This document shows, piece by piece, positions 40,071 to 48,283 of a DNA stretch of 64,000 bases. The stretch comes from Sphingobacteriales bacterium (lineage in GTDB: Bacteria; Bacteroidota; Bacteroidia; Chitinophagales; UBA2359). The position numbers were made by a program, and so were the translations under genes. The stretch is taken from contig JADJTE010000010.1 in the NCBI GenBank assembly GCA_016711295.1, forward strand, positions 67,686-131,685. Reading direction: 5' to 3'. How positions within the stretch are numbered: the first letter of the stretch is position 1; every line of letters starts with the position of its first letter. Below the pieces are notes generated by a model. That model made no database searches and was not told the origin of the DNA. It saw only the letters and a program-made list of their open reading frames with translations.

Positions 40071-41105
40071 ATGCCCGACATACACACCCAAGCCATTCAT
40101 TTCGGCGTTATCGGCTATGGCAATATCGGCAAACGCCACGCCCGCCATATCATGGCGCACCCTTATGCCCGCTTGTCGGCAATATGCGATAGCGTTGCCG
40201 AACAATACAGCCAACTGCCGACAACTTTGTCGTTTGTAGCGCGTCATACCGACTACCGCCAAGTATTGCAGATGCCCGAAGTAGAAGTGGTCAATGTCTG
40301 CACGCCCAATTACCTACATGCCGATATGACCATTGCTGCCCTCGAAGCAGGAAAGCACGTAGTTTGCGAAAAACCAATGGCATTGAGCAGCAGCGACTGC
40401 CGCCGCATGATAGCCGCCGCCGCCCAAAACGACCGAAAATTGTTTGTCGTCAAGCAAAATCGCTATAATCCGCCCGTTACTGCCGTGAAATCGCTGCTCG
40501 AGCAAGGTATTTTGGGGCGCGTCTATCAAGTGCAAGTCACCTGTTTCTGGAATCGGAACGACGATTATTACTTACAATCGGCGTGGCGTGGGCGAAAAGC
40601 ACTGGACGGAGGCTGTTTGTTTACGCAATGCAGCCACTTCATAGATATATTATATTATTTAATTGGTAGCGTACAATGTACAGCGGGCAGCATCGCCAAT
40701 TTTGGACATCGCCACACCGTAGAGTTTGAAGACAGCGGCGCGTTTGTGCTACGTAGCACACGCGATAATACCTTAGTCAGTTTTTCGTTTAGCACCTGCG
40801 CCTACTCGCGCAATATGGAAGGTGCTATCACAATAATTGCCGAACGCGGCGTAGTAAAAATAGGCGGGCAATACCTCAATACCATCGAATACCAAGACAT
40901 AGCTAATTGCCAAATAGCCGACCTACCCGAAGGCAATCCGCCCAACGATTATGGTGCTTACAAGGGATCCATGTCGAACCACGATAAGGTGATTGAGAAC
41001 GTAGTAGAAACCCTAAACGGCAGAACCAATATTGCCACCAACGGATACGAAGGTATGCACGTAGTCGAAATCATCGAACAAATGTATGCCACAGTCACGC
41101 CTTAG
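40071..41105 (+). CDS. Gfo/Idh/MocA-family NAD(P) sugar oxidoreductase (WlbA/WbpB-like)
   Basis: Probably oxidises a UDP-sugar, as WbpB/WlbA does with UDP-GlcNAc uronate for surface polysaccharide. N-terminal Rossmann motif FGVIGYGNIGKRHARHI, nucleotide-binding CTPNYLHADMTIAALEAGKH, and catalytic VCEKPMAL. The C-terminal substrate domain contains GGCLFTQCSHFIDILYYLIG, whose last part matches the GG-L-D-G-HxID region. 344 residues from the chosen start, intact. The -7 box at 40035-40042 supports this start. The substrate is inferred only. Confidence 0.88.
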   Translation: MPDIHTQAIHFGVIGYGNIGKRHARHIMAHPYARLSAICDSVAEQYSQLPTTLSFVARHTDYRQVLQMPEVEVVNVCTPNYLHADMTIAALEAGKHVVCEKPMALSSSDCRRMIAAAAQNDRKLFVVKQNRYNPPVTAVKSLLEQGILGRVYQVQVTCFWNRNDDYYLQSAWRGRKALDGGCLFTQCSHFIDILYYLIGSVQCTAGSIANFGHRHTVEFEDSGAFVLRSTRDNTLVSFSFSTCAYSRNMEGAITIIAERGVVKIGGQYLNTIEYQDIANCQIADLPEGNPPNDYGAYKGSMSNHDKVIENVVETLNGRTNIATNGYEGMHVVEIIEQMYATVTP

Positions 41106-41207
41106 TAGATACGCTATTCATAGCGTATAAAATTATATATATATATATATATACGTAACAAACAAATACCCATCAATGCGCAACAACGATAAGCATATTG
41201 GTCGTTG
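41105..41207. repeat. Tandem repeat unit, copy 1
   Basis: A unit of about 103 bases made of a hairpin (ATACGCTA-TTCA-TAGCGTAT, 41109-41128), an (AT)n tract and a degenerate copy of the last codons of the neighbouring methyltransferase gene. It lies directly after the oxidoreductase stop. Confidence 0.85.
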
Positions 41208-41316
41208 GTAGATACGCTATTCATAGCGTATAAATAATATATATATATTTATATATATATAAACGTAATAAACAAATACCCATCAATGCGCAACGACGAT
41301 GAGCATATTAGGCGTT
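41208..41316. repeat. Tandem repeat unit, copy 2, overlapping the methyltransferase 3' end
   Basis: Second copy: the same hairpin (41212-41231), a longer AT tract, then the true 3' end of the methyltransferase (NMLIVVAH, stop 41283-41285 on the minus strand). The two copies differ by a few bases, mainly third positions of those codons. Confidence 0.85.
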
Positions 41317-42021
41317 AGCAATACGCCCTTGCTGCTGCGGGCAGTAGCAAACAATACCCAGCGCAGCACCACGCGAAGCAGTACGAAACTCAGGCTTTGC
41401 CCCAACGATTTGAGCCAACCCCGCACCACCAAAGGCGACTCGACCACTTGCACCGACCCAAAACCCGCACTTGATGCCAATTGTGCCGCCGAACGGCTAT
41501 TGAGTAACGTTTCGTGTGTATAATCGCCGTAGGCATAGACCGATGTGAGGGGAGCGTCCATATTAGGCGTGCGAAAAATAGCCCTGCCTTGTGGCGACAA
41601 GCGTGCGCGAATACTTTGTAGCAATTGAAGCAATTCGCTTTTGCTCAAATGTTCAATGACATCGAAGAGCAAAATGAAATCGAAACGCGCATCGGGGGGC
41701 AACTCCGCCAAATAGGTGAAAGCACCAGCACATTGCACATCGCTCAAACCCAAACTTTGTGCCGTAGCCACCTGTTCGGGGGCTTAGGTCTATGCCCGAC
41801 AAATGGGTATAGCCCTGTTCTTGTAGCCATAACAAAGCATTGCCATAACCGCATCCTATGTCCAGAATGCGGCTATTGAGCGAGGCAGGCAACCATGCTT
41901 GCAAATCGGCTTTTAACTGCGGAAATTCGGCAGCTAACTGCGCTGCAAGATTTTCGGCATCAGCGCGTTTTACTTGGTGGCTAAAATATTTTTTCGTATA
42001 ACTTATGGCGATATGCCACAT
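41283..42021 (-). CDS. Class I SAM-dependent methyltransferase, one frame break
   Basis: The start MWHIAISYTKKYFSHQVKRA gives a protein with motif I ILDIGCGYGNALLWL, motif post-I SGIDLSP, and after a shift near 41780 the rest (AQSLGLSDVQCAGAFTYL, FDFILLFDVIEHLSKSEL). The FDVIEHL element is typical of methyltransferases acting on small molecules or glycolipids. The C-terminal tail is hydrophobic (FVLLRVVLRWVLFATA), so membrane association is possible. It lies 17 bases after the phosphatidylcholine synthase gene. About 245 residues; substrate unknown. Confidence 0.85.
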
Positions 42022-42037
42022 CAGAAGAAGAAGCCAT

Positions 42038-42742
42038 CTATCGAGTTTTAAAGGTAACATAAAGCCCCAGCAGCAAGTAATAGAGTACGGCGGCAATAGC
42101 CAGCCATTGCCATATAGGTTGCGTATTGGGGTATTGATAAACCGCCATGGCACACGATAAAACCAGCAACGCGCTGACCACAATCGTAAGGCGACTGAAC
42201 AAAGCCGTGCGGCTCGGATACGGAAATTTGATGGGTACGAAATGCAATGCGCATAAAAAAGCGACGAAGGCGGCGTTTGCCCAGTCCGTCCAATCTACTA
42301 CAAAAAATAAATAGACTGCTGCGGCGTTCCACATCACAGGAAAACCGACAAAATAAAAATCGTCCGATACCATGCCGTCTTTGCCATAATACATAGCGGA
42401 GGTGAGCAGCACTGCCGCCGACAAACCTACTGCCAAAACAGGCGGAAACAAAGCTGCCTCATACATAAAATAAGCGGGCACTACGGCATAAGTCGTAAAA
42501 TCGACCACATAATCAATGCTTCTGCCGTCCCAATTGGGCAATACTTCCTTCACGCGCCAACGCCGTGCAAAAGTACCGTCTATACCGTCTATAATTTGTG
42601 CCACACCCAACCATAATGCTACCGCTTGCCAACGGTGGTCGGCTACGGCAAGTAGGGCTAAAAATCCGGCTACAACGCCCATAGACGTAAATAGGTGTAC
42701 GCTGCCCGCTCGTAATTGTGCAAAAAGACTATGTTGTTTCAT
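42038..42742 (-). CDS. pcs: Phosphatidylcholine synthase (CDP-alcohol phosphatidyltransferase)
   Basis: Integral membrane enzyme joining CDP-diacylglycerol and choline. The motif at about residue 52 reads DGTFAR, then 12 residues to G, three to D and three to D (GRSIDYVVDF): DGx2ARx12Gx3Dx3D. That spacing is the published signature of bacterial phosphatidylcholine synthases and differs from the DGx2ARx8Gx3Dx3D of other CDP-alcohol transferases. About eight hydrophobic helices, 234 residues, intact. A TACTTTTG box at 42748-42755 (minus strand) lies only six bases before the start, so the mRNA may be nearly leaderless. Confidence 0.8.
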   Translation of the reverse strand: MKQHSLFAQLRAGSVHLFTSMGVVAGFLALLAVADHRWQAVALWLGVAQIIDGIDGTFARRWRVKEVLPNWDGRSIDYVVDFTTYAVVPAYFMYEAALFPPVLAVGLSAAVLLTSAMYYGKDGMVSDDFYFVGFPVMWNAAAVYLFFVVDWTDWANAAFVAFLCALHFVPIKFPYPSRTALFSRLTIVVSALLVLSCAMAVYQYPNTQPIWQWLAIAAVLYYLLLGLYVTFKTR

Positions 42743-42887
42743 GGGCGCAAAAGTACGGATTTTGTCCTACAAACCAATTATCGCGCATTGAACTACCTTA
42801 AAAAACGTGACATGGAAGGCATTTTTTAAAAATTTCTTGAATCAAAGGACAATATTGCCGACCAAACATTAATTATACGCCTTAAAA

Positions 42888-42918
42888 TTGGTAGTGGATT
42901 AAAAAAATCATAATTTTG
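42888..42918 (+). promoter_or_regulatory. Promoter of the glutamate dehydrogenase gene
   Basis: TTG at 42888-42890, a 20-base gap, then TAATTTTG at 42911-42918 fits the Bacteroidota -33/-7 promoter spacing. Confidence 0.55.
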
Positions 42919-43000
42919 CGGCGACAAACAAACCGCTGCTTATGTGGCGCATATTGACCGAAACATACGCTTATATCATCACCAAATTCACATTTCTTAT

Positions 43001-44275
43001 ATGTCATCTAAACAGCAATTTTCTTTCTTTGAAAGCGTTGAGCGGTATTTCGACAAAGCCGCCGAACTGACCAATCACTCACAAGGTCTATTAGAGCAGA
43101 TTAAAGTCTGTAATAGTGTGTATCAGATACGCTTCCCTGTTAAGATAGGCAATAGCGTGCAAGTTATTGAAGCCTATCGCGTGCAACACAGCCACCACAA
43201 ACTGCCCTGCAAAGGCGGCATTCGATACAGCGAACACGTCAATCAAGACGAGGTAATGGCATTGGCATCACTGATGACCTACAAATGTGCCATTGTTGAT
43301 GTACCCTTTGGTGGTGCTAAGGGCGGTATCAAAATTAACCCCCGCAACTATACGCCCGGACAATTAGAGCGCATCACACGCCGTTATGCCACCGAGTTGA
43401 TTAAGAAAAATTTTATCGGACCAGCAATCGATGTACCTGCACCCGACTACGGCACGGGCGCACGCGAAATGGCTTGGATTCTGGATACTTATCACACCTT
43501 CAATTCGAGCAATATTGATAGCTACGGCTGTGTGACAGGCAAACCCATCACGCAAGGTGGAATCAGAGGTAGGACAGAAGCCACTGGTTTGGGCGTATTT
43601 TACGGCACCCGCGAAGCCATGAGCCATGCCGATGACATGGAAGCATTGGGTTTAACGACAGGTATTGAAGGAAAACGCACTGTTGTGCAAGGCTTGGGTA
43701 ATGTTGGCTATCACTGTGCCAAATTTTTCCAAGACGCAGGCGCACGTCTCATCGGATTATCGGAGTACGAAGGAGCTATTTTTGACCCCAGCGGCAAGGG
43801 CTTTGATGTAGATGATGTAGTAGCGCACCGCAAAAGCACGGGTAGCATACTCAACTATCCCGGTGCGCAAAATTTAGACCATAGTGCCGATGCCTTAGAA
43901 TTGGAGTGCGATATTTTAATCCCTGCTGCCTTAGAGCGCGTTATTCATGGCGACAATGCTGCTCGCGTCAAGGCTAAAATTATTGCCGAAGCTGCTAATG
44001 GACCTATAACACCCGATGCCGAAGATATTTTGCTGGCAAAAGGCACCATGATTCTTCCCGATGTATCTGATGTAGAAAAAAATATCATCGCGCATGGTGC
44101 AGACGAAGCCGATTTGGTCTATTCGGGCTTAGAAGAAACGATGATTACAGCCTACAACGCCATTCGCGAATCGTGGAAACGCCATAACCGCATTAACGAC
44201 CTACGCACAGCTGCTTTCTACGTAGCTATCGAAAAAGTAGCTTGCGCTTACGAAGAATTGGGTATTTTCCCATAA
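43001..44275 (+). CDS. gdhA: Glutamate dehydrogenase with internal deletion of about 50-55 residues
   Basis: NAD(P)-dependent glutamate dehydrogenase family. The ATG at 43001 (MSSKQQFSFFESVERYFDKA) is preferred over the GTG at 42944. Substrate and catalytic motifs GGIRYSEHVNQDEVMALASL and VDVPFGGAKGG, and Rossmann GLGNVGYHCAKFFQDAG, are intact. At about residue 355 the protein jumps from KGTMILPD to VSDVEKNIIAHG. Related proteins have about 50-55 more residues there, including the NAGGVTVSYFEW motif of the active-site cleft. The reading frame stays open, so the deletion is in-frame. Activity of this form is doubtful. Confidence 0.9.
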   Translation: MSSKQQFSFFESVERYFDKAAELTNHSQGLLEQIKVCNSVYQIRFPVKIGNSVQVIEAYRVQHSHHKLPCKGGIRYSEHVNQDEVMALASLMTYKCAIVDVPFGGAKGGIKINPRNYTPGQLERITRRYATELIKKNFIGPAIDVPAPDYGTGAREMAWILDTYHTFNSSNIDSYGCVTGKPITQGGIRGRTEATGLGVFYGTREAMSHADDMEALGLTTGIEGKRTVVQGLGNVGYHCAKFFQDAGARLIGLSEYEGAIFDPSGKGFDVDDVVAHRKSTGSILNYPGAQNLDHSADALELECDILIPAALERVIHGDNAARVKAKIIAEAANGPITPDAEDILLAKGTMILPDVSDVEKNIIAHGADEADLVYSGLEETMITAYNAIRESWKRHNRINDLRTAAFYVAIEKVACAYEELGIFP

Positions 44276-44335
44276 ACCAATCACTGTGCCGCTTGATTTA
44301 TTTATCAGCAGCCGAACGGAAAGATGTTTGCCAAT

Positions 44336-44387
44336 AAAAAAAGTCGCGCCCATACGCATATTATACGTATAGGCGCGACTTTTTTTC
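44336..44387. terminator. Strong bidirectional terminator after glutamate dehydrogenase
   Basis: A stem AGTCGCGCC / GGCGCGACT extended by ATACG/CGTAT is flanked by a run of A on the left and TTTTTTT on the right, so it can terminate transcription from either side (the glutamate dehydrogenase gene on + and tgt on -). Confidence 0.9.
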
Positions 44388-44443
44388 TTATCGTTTTGAG
44401 TAACTATTGGTTTGTGTTTTCAATTTCGGTCATAAATCTCAGT

Positions 44444-44490
44444 AACAAATTTTGCTAAATGCTGCTTTATAGCAAGGGCGCGAGCAAGAT
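44444..44490. repeat. 47-base direct repeat, copy 1
   Basis: Begins AACAAATTTTGCTAAATG and contains the dyad TGCTAAA...TTTATAGCA. An exact second copy lies at 44647-44693. The 12 or so bases before both copies (CTTCAATTTCGG-like) are also similar. Confidence 0.85.
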
Positions 44491-44646
44491 GCTCCCGTTA
44501 ATTTTTTACTCAAAATTAGAAACCACCAATAGAAAGACCGTTTTCTGAGCTTTTTCGGGGCGACATGCTAATAGAAAATAAAGGCGACATATCAACAAAA
44601 GCCCCGTAGGGGCGATATCCCAATGGTCTGTGTCTTCAATTTCGGG

Positions 44647-44693
44647 AACAAATTTTGCTAAATGCTGCTTTATAGCAAGGGCGCGAGCAAGAT
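44647..44693. repeat. 47-base direct repeat, copy 2
   Basis: Exact copy of 44444-44490, 203 bases further on. It ends 38 bases before the tgt stop codon. Confidence 0.85.
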
Positions 44694-44730
44694 ATTACCC
44701 CCATTACCCAAAATCCTATACCCCAAATAG

Positions 44731-45857
44731 TTACCGTTTTTGCATTAATTGAGGCACTATACCATTTTTCCAAGCCCCAAACGTGCCTTGTTCGATATGT
44801 TGTCGGGCTTGCTTCACGAGCCACAAGTAGAAGCTAAGATTGTGTAGGCTGGCAATTTGTGCGCCTAACAATTCTTGGGCTACAAATAGATGGCGCAAAT
44901 AGGCTTTGGAATAGAGGCGGCTGCTTGGGGCATGGCTATGCTCGTCGATGGCCGAAAAATCGCGTGCCCATTTCTGGTTGCGGATATGTATGGTGCCTTC
45001 GGCAGTGAACAGCATACCGTGTCGAGCGTTGCGGGTAGGCATTACACAATCGAACATATCAACGCCCAACGCAATACTTTCTAAAATATTGGCAGGCGTG
45101 CCTACACCCATCAAGTAGCGCGGTTTGTCTGCGGGCAATATATCGCACACGAGTTCGGTCATTTCATACATTTGCTCGGCGGGTTCGCCCACTGCCAAAC
45201 CTCCAATGGCATTGCCTTCGCGTCCTAATTCGGCGATGGTTTCGGCTGATTGGCGGCGCAAATCGGTATATACGCTTCCTTGCACTATCGGAAATAAGGT
45301 TTGGTCGTAGCCGTACAGCGGTTCGGTCTCGTCGAAGCGTTGGCAGCATCGGTGCAACCAACGGTGGGTCATTTGAAGCGATTTTTGGGCATAGCGATAA
45401 TCGCATGGATAAGGCGTACACTCGTCAAATGCCATGATGATGTCGGCACCGATAGTGCGCTGAATATCCATGACGTTTTCGGGCGTAAATTGGTGTTTCG
45501 AGCCGTCGATATGCGATTGGAATACCGCGCCTTCCTCCGTAATTTTTCGGCGGTGAGCGAGCGAATATACCTGATATCCGCCGCTATCGGTCAGAATGGG
45601 TCGATGCCAAGCATTAAATTGGTGTAAGCCACCTGCTTGGCGCAGGGTTTCTAAGCCGGGGCGCAGAGGTGGTAAGTATTGCCCAAAATAATTTCTGCTA
45701 ATACGTGGTCAAGCAGCTCGTATTGATGAACGGCTTTTACTGTGCCTACTGTGCCGACGGGCATAAAAATAGGCGTTTGTATCGTACCGTGCGCTGTTGT
45801 GAGCAGCCCTGCGCGGGCTTTTGTAGCTGTATCGCGGGCGGTTATCCGAAAATCCAT
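44731..45857 (-). CDS. tgt: Queuine tRNA-ribosyltransferase, one frame break
   Basis: Exchanges guanine-34 of certain tRNAs for a queuine precursor. The N-terminus MDFRITARDTATKARAGLLT is followed by GTIQTPIFMPVGTVGTVKAV and ILGNTYHL. A shift near 45658 precedes LRPGLETLRQAGGLHQF. Catalytic and substrate motifs follow: ILTDSGGYQVYSL, MAFDECTPYP (nucleophile region), GGLAVGE, YLMGVGTP, VDMFDCVMPTRNARHG. The usual zinc-binding cysteine/histidine cluster at the C-terminal end is not apparent, only YLRHLF and LHNLSFY. About 375 residues. A TACCTTTG -7 box at 45949-45956 (minus strand) drives it. Confidence 0.93.
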
Positions 45858-45914
45858 ATCGATTTAATCTGTGTAAGTTTTTAGGAGAAAGAGCAAAAAA
45901 GGTTTTAAATTACT

Positions 45915-45956
45915 TATCTTTGTGCTATGATAGCACCTTTTTGGCGGGCAAAGGTA
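45915..45956. promoter_or_regulatory. Divergent promoters with central dyad
   Basis: TATCTTTG (45915-45922, plus strand) serves the glycosyltransferase. TACCTTTG on the minus strand (45949-45956) serves tgt. Between them, GTGCTATGATAGCAC (45922-45936) is a perfect dyad at the expected start of rightward transcription and may be an operator. Confidence 0.5.
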
Positions 45957-46003
45957 CAAACTTCTACCTACAATAAACTGCCTCTTACCCATAGAAATAT
46001 CCT

Positions 46004-47240
46004 ATGCTTTTTGCTTTTGCCCTTGCCTTTGTCGTACAGTTAGCTTATTGGTGGGTACTATTCGGACGCTTGGCACGGTGGCAAATGCCAAAGGAGAAAC
46101 AACCTATTTTAGCTGCTTCGTATATGTGCAAGCACAACAAGCACAAGCAAATAAAAAAAAATATAAGCCATGAAAGTGCTGATTTAGTGCCGACTATTGC
46201 AGACACTAAGTGCCCAAAATATAGTACAGTAGGGGTTTCGGTAATTATTTGTGCAAAAAATGAAGCCAACAATTTGTTACAGAACTTGCCTATTGTTTTG
46301 GCGCAAAATTATCAAATTTTGAGGTTGTTGTAGTGAATGACGCATCAACCGACGAAACGGCACAAATATTGCAGGCTTATAAGCAGCAATATCCTCACTT
46401 GCGCATTATAGACCTTGACGACACTGCACCGAGAACCTTACAAGGAAAAAAACATGCCCTGCAATGTGGCATAGAAGCCGCCCAATACGATTTTTTGATA
46501 CTTACCGATGCCGACTGCCGCCCTGTTGGGCTTCAATGGCTGCAATGTATAGCGAACCCACCCATTAATACAGCTGAAAACAGCGACTTTGCGCCTCCGC
46601 ATATTGTTTTAGGATATAGCCCTTACGAAACCCAAGCTACATGGCTCAATGCCTGCATACAATACGAGACATGGCAGACAGCAATGCTTTATTTTTCCGC
46701 CGCTTTGTGTGGGCTGCCTTATATGGGTGTAGGGCTTAATTTGGCGTCTAGTCGAGCCTTATTTCGGCAAAACGGAGGACTTAACCGATATACCCAAACA
46801 CCCTCGGCGACGACGATTTGTTGATAAACGATATAGCAACACCCGATAACATATATATAATGCTGCACCCGCAGTCATTTTGTATATCGAAAGCCCCCCC
46901 AACATGGCGGCATTGGATACGCCAAAAACAACGCCATATAGGTACAGCGAACCAATATCGCCCCGCGCACCAGCTATTATTGGGTACTTGGGCTTTGTCG
47001 CAAGCCTTGTTTCATGTCTTGTTTTGGGCTTTGCTTTTTTGTCCAAGCACTGCTTATATCGCGCTATCTCTCTATACGATAAAATTCGCTGTACAGTTTC
47101 TTTTTATTCGACAAATTGCTCAAAAGATACCCACTTCATTGCCAATTTGGAAAATGATACTGTTAGATGCTTTTTGGTTTTTATATTATTTATTTTTTAG
47201 TTTACATTTGCGCCCCCGCAAGACTATTATATGGAAATAA
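46004..47240 (+). CDS. Glycosyltransferase family 2, membrane-anchored, two frame breaks
   Basis: Has an N-terminal helix (MLFAFALAFVVQLAYWWVLF), a Lys-rich insert (about residues 40-70), then the GT2 fold: VSVIICAKNEANNLLQNLP, VVNDASTDETAQILQAY after a shift near 46320, ILTDADCRP as the DxD-like acidic motif, and PYMGVGLNLASSRALF. A second shift near 46800 precedes DDDLLINDIATPDN and two C-terminal helices (ALFHVLFWALLFCPSTAYIA and LLDAFWFLYYLFFSLHL). About 412 residues. The last codons overlap the start of the sigma-factor gene. Acceptor unknown. Confidence 0.87.
47203..47210 (+). promoter_or_regulatory. -7 promoter box of the sigma-factor gene
   Basis: TACATTTG matches the Bacteroidota -7 element, inside the 3' end of the glycosyltransferase gene, 21 bases before the ATG at 47231. 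Confidence 0.5.
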
Positions 47241-48143
47241 CCATGGCCCAAGATTTTCGGTTTTCAGATAACGATATGCAGGACAATACCGCTACTATTA
47301 CTATTTCAGTAACGGTAAATGACGCTAAAACTAATGAGCCTATTGAAAGTGCAAACGTCTATCTGAAATCAGACCGTACCAATATTGCCTATAGCAACGC
47401 GCAAGGTCGTGCCGATTTGGTCGTGCCTGCTGGTGCTAGCGACCAAGAATTGATGATTACGGCGGCAGGATATATGCGGCACAGCAAATTTGTGCTGTTT
47501 TATAGCGACGTGCGCCTGCATATCTTGTTATATCGACGCGAAGACAAAACCGACCGCCTGCAACAAGACCACGAATTAGTGCAAGCCGCCATAGCAGGCA
47601 ACCAACGCGCTTATGGCAAATTGCTCGAACGCTACCGCGACTCTATCTACTTTATGATACAAAAAATGGTCAATAATCGCGAAGATGCCGACGACCTGAC
47701 CATAGAAGCCTTTGGTAAAAGCTTTTCAAAGCCTGCACAAATATAGCACTGATTATGCTTTTAGCACCGGCTCTATCGCATTGCCATCAATAACTGTATC
47801 GATTTTATCCGCCGCAAACGCTTCAGAAACCCTTTCTATCGACGGCCCTGGTAGCAACAATAGTGAAGAAGACACCACTATTGCCGTGCGCGAAATAGAA
47901 GCGGATAGCCCCGACCCCGAAGAAGAAATTATCCGCGAACAGCGCATCAAACTGATACGCAATGTATTAGACCGCCTAAAAGCTAAGTACCGAAAACTGA
48001 TAGAGTTGCGTTATTTGAAAGAACTATCTTACGAAGAAATTGCCGAACAAACCGGGCTACCGCTGGGTACGGTCAAAGCACAATTATTTCGCGCCAAAGA
48101 ACTATTATATAACATACTCAAAAATTCACAAATCAATTATTAG
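47231..48143 (+). CDS. ECF-like sigma-70 factor with N-terminal carboxypeptidase-regulatory-like domain
   Basis: About 303 residues. Residues about 20-105 read as a CarboxypepD_reg/Ig-like beta-sandwich (ISVTVNDAKTNEPIESANVY, AYSNAQGRADLVVPAGA, ELMITAAGYMRHS), a domain normally found in secreted or outer-membrane proteins. Then come sigma-70 region 2 (HELVQAAIAGNQRAYGKLLE, NREDADDLTIEAFGKAFQSL) and region 4 (KLIELRYLKELSYEEIAEQT, GLPLGTVKAQLFRAKELL). Shifts near 47715 and near 47780-47880 put FSTWLYRIAINNCIDFIRRK in a different frame. The start is 47231, or possibly the ATG at 47243. No signal peptide. No anti-sigma gene is adjacent. The fusion is unusual. Confidence 0.82.
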
Positions 48144-48192
48144 ACGCTCGAACATAAAAACACACACCTGCCTACGACTAAGGCGGTGAAAA

Positions 48193-48224
48193 TTTGTAAT
48201 AACGCTAATAATACCTTAACTTTG
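48193..48224 (+). promoter_or_regulatory. Promoter of aspS
   Basis: TTTG at 48193-48196, a 20-base gap, then TAACTTTG at 48217-48224 matches the Bacteroidota -33/-7 promoter layout. Confidence 0.6.
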
Positions 48225-48261
48225 CGGCTTAATTTAGCCTTAAAGCTAAGGTATTTTTTTT
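48211..48261 (+). terminator. Terminator-like hairpin overlapping the aspS promoter
   Basis: ATACCTTA (48211-48218) pairs with TAAGGTAT (48247-48254), enclosing an inner GGCT/AGCC hairpin, and eight T follow directly. It could terminate the upstream sigma-factor transcript, with the aspS -7 box lying inside it. It starts upstream of the aspS transcription start, so it is not an ordinary attenuator of aspS. Confidence 0.5.
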
Positions 48262-48283
48262 ATGCAAAAACAACCCGAATAAC

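Larger units (their letters stand above)
44276..44730. other. Intergenic region with terminator and direct repeats
   Basis: Contains the strong terminator at 44336-44387 and two exact 47-base direct repeats (44444-44490 and 44647-44693), listed separately. No gene is supported. Confidence 0.6.
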
